Assembly: GCA_013203265.1 (NCBI GenBank)
Contig: JABMQK010000054.1
Span: 1 to 7,324 of the forward strand
DNA: 7,324 nucleotides
Reading direction: 5' to 3'
Origin: a bacterium
GTDB lineage: Bacteria; Omnitrophota; Gorgyraeia; Velamenicoccales; JABMQK01
Shown: positions 4,817 to 7,324 of the stretch, one piece after another
Position numbering within the stretch: position 1 is the stretch's first letter
Layout of the letters: every line of letters begins with the position of its first letter
Program-made: the position numbers and the translations under genes
The notes under the pieces: generated by a model
What the model saw: only the letters and a program-made list of their open reading frames with translations
Told to the model about the DNA's origin: nothing
The model's database searches: none

Positions 4817-6388
4817 CTATTTTGTTTTTGCACCAAACATTCTCATCTGGAATACCAACATAAGTATGCTATTAACCGACCAATATAATACTAACCCAGA
4901 TGGCATGTGATAAAATATTATACCAAAAAATACAGCCATAAACAAACCCATCATCTTCTGCTGCTGGGCGCTCGCTCCCTGCTGGCCCTTAGCACCGGTT
5001 AACTTTTGTTGGACTAGCATTGTAACTATCATAATTACAGGTAAAAGGTTAAATTCATTACCCACTACGGGGAGGCTTTTGTCAAATACAAACAACCTAT
5101 CCGGCTCAGATAAGTCTTTTATCCACAAGAAATGAGCTCCTTTTAGATCAATAAATCGCATTAATGTTTGATATAGCGTGATAAAAATGGGCATCTGAAG
5201 GAATAAGGGCAGGCATCCTCCAATCGGGTTAATCTTCTTTTCCCGATACAGCTCCATAACCTCCTTATGCATCTTCTGAGGGCTATCCTTATATTTCACC
5301 TTTAATTCTTCAATAATTGGTTGTACTTCTTGCATTCTTTTCATTGAACTAAAACTCTTAATGCTTAATGGAGACATTACAACAAACACCACTATGCTGA
5401 ATATAATTAGAGTAACACCCCAATTTTTAGTCACTCCATATAAAAAATTAAAAATACCTAGAAAAATATGAGAGAGTGAATCAAAAAAGCCAAAATTAAC
5501 GATCTCTTCAGCATTGGATCCAATATTTTTTATAAGTTCCTGTTTTTGAGGTCCCAAATACAATAGATAGAGATGTTTAATTCTTTGCCCTGGTTGTAAT
5601 TCAAATGAGGGTATCTGCAAAATATAGCTTGTTATCCCAGCATTTGAAGACTTAATAATTTTATCCGCTTCCTCCATAGGCCTTACAATAGTGCAGAAAT
5701 ATCTATCTCTGATTCCAGTCCACTGTATCTGATCATCAACAGCCTTTGGGTTAAATCTTAAAAAATTATTACGTAACGTTTTGTTGGGCAAAGAGATGGA
5801 AAGCTCTATATATCTTTGGTCAATAGGATTCTTCTTAAACACATCCTTGTCTATAGATCCAATATTTAAACCGTAATCAACATATCTTGTTGTGTCGGAA
5901 TGACTTATAAACTCAACCTCCATCTCTATAATGTGATTATCCCCTGTTAATCGATAGTTTTTTCTAATCTCAAAACCTTTATCTTTGTCGTCATAACCCA
6001 TTGAGATACCATTAGTTATGTCATATATTTTGAAATCAACTCCTTGCCATTCAATCAGCAAACCAATATTTACTTGAGGTAGCAATGTATCATAACTGCT
6101 TATACTGCAAGAAGTTATACTGGTACCTCTAGGATTGACGGATAAGGAAATGTCTTCATTTTGGAGAACCTTTATCGATTCTTCAGATACGGGTAATTCT
6201 GCTAAAATAACTTCCTGTGGGATAGGCACAGTTTTTGACTTGGACTCTTTATGAATCGGCTGGGTTAAAGAAGGATCCCGTATAAATTGATCCTGGGATT
6301 GTTGGGTGGAGAAGCGAGCGGTCAAGCCAGAATAAGCCATAAGGACAAGGATAGATAAAACTATTGCTAAAAATAAGCGTCTTTCCAT
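4817..6388 (-). CDS. yidC: Membrane protein insertase YidC
   Basis: A 523-residue Gram-negative-type YidC, which inserts and folds inner-membrane proteins alone or with SecYEG. Layout from the ATG: membrane segment 1 (about 4-20, RLFLAIVLSILVLMAY); a periplasmic beta-rich P1 domain (about 60-285); the insertase core from about 300, with TM2 (NWGVTLIIFSIVVFVVMSPL, 322-341), the cytoplasmic hairpin with QPIIEELKVKYKDSPQKM, TM3 (PIGGCLPLFLQMPIFITLYQ), TM4 near 447-460 and TM5 near 480-512 including MPSGLVLYWSVN. In TM2 the arginine of the hydrophilic groove (E. coli R366, B. subtilis R73) aligns with Phe335. The ATG at 6388 is preferred over an in-frame TTG at 6403, which would lie inside yidD; MERRLFLAIVLS is the classical YidC start. 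There is no clear Shine-Dalgarno, so coupling to yidD is likely. Confidence 0.96.
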   Translation of the reverse strand: MERRLFLAIVLSILVLMAYSGLTARFSTQQSQDQFIRDPSLTQPIHKESKSKTVPIPQEVILAELPVSEESIKVLQNEDISLSVNPRGTSITSCSISSYDTLLPQVNIGLLIEWQGVDFKIYDITNGISMGYDDKDKGFEIRKNYRLTGDNHIIEMEVEFISHSDTTRYVDYGLNIGSIDKDVFKKNPIDQRYIELSISLPNKTLRNNFLRFNPKAVDDQIQWTGIRDRYFCTIVRPMEEADKIIKSSNAGITSYILQIPSFELQPGQRIKHLYLLYLGPQKQELIKNIGSNAEEIVNFGFFDSLSHIFLGIFNFLYGVTKNWGVTLIIFSIVVFVVMSPLSIKSFSSMKRMQEVQPIIEELKVKYKDSPQKMHKEVMELYREKKINPIGGCLPLFLQMPIFITLYQTLMRFIDLKGAHFLWIKDLSEPDRLFVFDKSLPVVGNEFNLLPVIMIVTMLVQQKLTGAKGQQGASAQQQKMMGLFMAVFFGIIFYHMPSGLVLYWSVNSILMLVFQMRMFGAKTK

Positions 6389-6392
6389 ATGA

Positions 6393-6608
6393 TTATTTGT
6401 CAATGGGGTCGAAGCCGCCGGGAGAAAAAGGATGGCAGCGCATTATCCTCGAGAGGCCTTTAAGCGCGCCACTCAAGAGGCCATATTCTGAAATGGCTTC
6501 ACTAAAATACTGAGAACAGGTAGGATAGAATCTACAGTGATGACCGAATAACGGGGATATATGGTTTTGATACGATGAAATCATCTTGAGAACAATTTTT
6601 TTAATCAT
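6393..6608 (-). CDS. yidD: Membrane protein insertion efficiency factor YidD
   Basis: A 71-residue YidD, a small membrane-associated protein thought to assist YidC-dependent insertion. The signature is complete: YQNHISPLFG (13-22), CRFYPTCSQYFSEAI (25-39 region, with both cysteines), YG, and MRCHPFSPGGFDPI (56-69) carrying the third cysteine and the GG-DP end. The N-terminal MIKKIVLKMI is the usual amphipathic start. It ends 4 nt before the yidC ATG and begins 16 nt after the rpmH stop. No rnpA separates it from rpmH, unlike the usual order. No clear Shine-Dalgarno precedes the ATG. Confidence 0.95.
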   Translation of the reverse strand: MIKKIVLKMISSYQNHISPLFGHHCRFYPTCSQYFSEAISEYGLLSGALKGLSRIMRCHPFSPGGFDPIDK

Positions 6609-6624
6609 TTTAAATAGGACCGGT

Positions 6625-6762
6625 TTAAACGGCGAGCCTTGATCTGCCTTTTCTCCGTCGATTCTTTATTATTGTTCTGCCGCTGGCAGACTTCATTCTT
6701 CGACGGAATCCGTGTTTTCGTTTACCCACAATATGTGTGGGTGTTTTTAAATTCTTTTTCAT
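6625..6762 (-). CDS. rpmH: 50S ribosomal protein L34
   Basis: A 45-residue very basic protein found by hand translation. The reading is MKKNLKTPTH, then IVGKRKHGFRRRM (11-23), KSASGRTIIKNRRRKGRSRL and a short AV end. It has the L34 hallmarks: the KRK-HGFR-RM block, the SGR motif and the RRRKGR-RL tail. L34 sits near the peptide exit region of the large subunit. The family N-terminus (MKRTxQPS) corresponds to MKKNLKTPT, which fixes the ATG at 6762. The promoter's -10 box ends just 10 nt upstream of that ATG and there is no Shine-Dalgarno, so the mRNA is probably nearly leaderless. It is the first gene of the leftward run and faces dnaA divergently, the classical rpmH-dnaA arrangement. Confidence 0.95.
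   Translation of the reverse strand: MKKNLKTPTHIVGKRKHGFRRRMKSASGRTIIKNRRRKGRSRLAV
6724..6742. repeat. Inverted repeat ACCCACA/TGTGGGT within rpmH
   Basis: ACCCACA (6724-6730) and TGTGGGT (6736-6742) are exact complements separated by 5 nt, inside codons 7-13 of rpmH. TTACCCACA at 6722-6730 differs from the DnaA-box consensus TTATCCACA by one base, so the repeat may also contain an origin-proximal DnaA site. In rpmH mRNA it would form a hairpin very close to the 5' end. Confidence 0.5.
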
Positions 6763-6771
6763 AGGTAAAAA

Positions 6772-6799
6772 ATTATAACACACCGAACTTGATAGTCAA
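6772..6799 (-). promoter_or_regulatory. Sigma-70-like promoter for rpmH
   Basis: On the minus strand TTGACT (6799-6794) and a perfect TATAAT (6777-6772) are separated by 16 bp. The expected start site, about 7 nt past the -10, falls near 6765, only a few bases before the rpmH ATG at 6762. It is the only strong promoter seen for the leftward run as far as parA. Confidence 0.8.
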
Positions 6800-6833
6800 G
6801 CAAAATTACATTCGACATCTTCATAAACAATTA

Positions 6834-6842
6834 TTATCCATA
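6834..6842 (+). promoter_or_regulatory. DnaA-box-like 9-mer
   Basis: TTATCCATA differs from the consensus TTATCCACA at one position. It lies in the rpmH-proximal half of the intergenic region, upstream of the A+T-rich core. Confidence 0.5.
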
Positions 6843-6904
6843 ATTTCATTAGGAAGCTAACTGTTTTTAAAATCAAGGTTTTTTGCTTTACAAAAATATT
6901 TTTC

Positions 6905-6932
6905 TTGAAAAAAAATCTTTCTTTGTTATAAT
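6905..6932 (+). promoter_or_regulatory. Sigma-70-like promoter for dnaA
   Basis: TTGAAA (6905-6910) and TATAAT (6927-6932) are separated by 16 bp, with an A+T-rich upstream region. The predicted start is near 6939, giving a dnaA leader of about 174 nt that includes the DnaA-box-like cluster. Confidence 0.8.
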
Positions 6933-7059
6933 GTGTAAGCTTCAACAAAAAAATCGTGTTTAAAAAAGAAATTTCAGTCTAAAGATTTTTGGCAAATATA
7001 GTTGTTTTGTCATTAGTTGTAATAAACTTTTGGACGCCAAATTGGAGAAAAGTTCAAGC

Positions 7060-7088
7060 TGTGGAAAAGTTGTTGAAAGTGTGGAAAT
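7060..7088 (-). promoter_or_regulatory. Phased cluster of DnaA-box-like 9-mers in the dnaA leader
   Basis: Three related 9-mers follow each other: TGTGGAAAA (7060), TGTTGAAAG (7071) and TGTGGAAAT (7080). The first is TTTTCCACA on the minus strand, one base from the consensus; the third has two mismatches and the middle one is poorer. Offsets of 11 and 9 bp put them on nearly the same face of the helix. They may be origin boxes, sites for DnaA repression of its own gene, or both. Confidence 0.6.
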
Positions 7089-7112
7089 CTTCCAATTCTA
7101 TAGATTAAGGCG

Positions 7113-7324
7113 ATGCAGAATAAATTAAAAATTTGGTCAGATGCTAAAAGCATTATTAAGTCTCGTATCGGCGAGATAGCTTTTAATACTTGGTTTGGGC
7201 CGATTAAAATAAAAGTCGACAAAACAAAGAATTTTACTATTGAACTTCCGGATAACTTTTTTAAAGAGTGGTTTATAAATCACTATCTCGAGCTTACAAA
7301 TTCAGTAATAAGGGATTTAGGGGG
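7113..7324 (+). CDS. dnaA: Chromosomal replication initiator DnaA, N-terminal domain I (partial)
   Basis: The first 70 residues are present and the gene runs off the right edge. DnaA binds the origin, opens it and loads the replicative helicase. The visible part is domain I, which contacts DnaB and DnaA partners: Trp8 in IWSDAKSII, FNTWFGPIKI (24-33), IELPDNFFKEWFINHYL (43-59) and SVIRDLG. An in-frame TAG at 7101 rules out a longer product upstream, and ATG 7113 gives the normal N-terminus. AAGG lies only 2 nt from the ATG, closer than optimal, so initiation may be modest. The AAA+ and DNA-binding domains lie outside the window. It is the only rightward gene here. Confidence 0.95.
   Translation, partial: MQNKLKIWSDAKSIIKSRIGEIAFNTWFGPIKIKVDKTKNFTIELPDNFFKEWFINHYLELTNSVIRDLG

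Larger units (their letters stand above)
6763..7112. other. oriC: Probable replication origin (oriC), rpmH-dnaA intergenic region
   Basis: These 350 bp hold no gene. They contain divergent promoters toward rpmH and dnaA, a strongly A+T-rich core (about 6860-6970 with long A and T runs suited to unwinding), and DnaA-box-like sites at 6834, 7060, 7071 and 7080. The rpmH-dnaA gap is a known oriC location in several bacterial groups, and parA/parB with parS-like sites lie about 2.5 kb away, which supports the assignment. The 7060-7088 cluster sits in the dnaA leader, where it could also mediate autoregulation. Confidence 0.7.

Noticed and set aside
6389..6403. TTG start extending yidC by five residues
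   Set aside because: The TTG lies within yidD, has no ribosome site, and the ATG at 6388 gives the classical MERRLFLAIVLS start.
7013..7222. 69-residue minus-strand frame over the dnaA start
   Set aside because: It lies antisense to the clear dnaA domain I and to the DnaA-box-like cluster, and has no family features.
1..7324. CRISPR array, tRNA or rRNA genes, phage genes or toxin-antitoxin pairs
   Set aside because: No regularly spaced repeats, no tRNA-like cloverleaf or TTCRA arm context in gaps, and all gaps are accounted for by origin, parS-like sites or the repeat element.

Overview
This window is a chromosomal replication-origin region from an AT-rich, probably Gram-negative-type bacterium. 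One divergent intergenic stretch (6763-7112) separates a rightward dnaA, cut by the window end, from a leftward run of eleven genes filling the rest of the window. Gene content is that of a free-living bacterium's core chromosome. The YidC has a large domain between its first membrane segment and the insertase core, which is the form found in Gram-negative-type bacteria. The combination of low G+C, divergent core proteins and reshuffled neighbours suggests an uncultured candidate phylum (an Omnitrophota-like lineage is one guess), but the taxonomic inference is weak.

Reading the minus strand from right to left, the order is rpmH (L34), yidD, yidC, a lone Jag_N domain gene, two parS-like palindromes, parA, parB, a G+C-rich hairpin-packed element (about 2530-2741), ndk, yicC, gmk, rpoZ and the 5' part of coaBC. 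The first block is the classical origin cluster for ribosome, membrane insertion and segregation functions. Three expected parts are not in their usual places: rnpA between rpmH and yidD, the KH/R3H half of Jag, and the mnmE/mnmG/rsmG group that often precedes parA. The second block (ndk to coaBC) is a nucleotide and RNA housekeeping operon with overlapping genes: ATGA at ndk/yicC, 11 nt at yicC/gmk and 32 nt at gmk/rpoZ.

The control region between rpmH and dnaA holds two well-formed divergent sigma-70-like promoters (TTGACT-16-TATAAT toward rpmH, TTGAAA-16-TATAAT toward dnaA), an A+T-rich core, and DnaA-box-like 9-mers, three of them phased 9-11 bp apart just upstream of dnaA. ParA, ParB and the parS-like sites form a chromosome segregation module about 2.5 kb from the origin.

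Most worth a second look: the parB-ndk element, which resembles the right end and omega-RNA scaffold of an IS200/IS605 (TnpB) element without its protein gene; a YidC whose conserved groove arginine aligns with phenylalanine; the missing rnpA; the Jag_N-only protein; the parS-like sites with a one-base-wider half-site spacing; a nearly leaderless rpmH; and a divergent, enlarged nucleoside diphosphate kinase. No convincing wholly new multi-gene system is visible.
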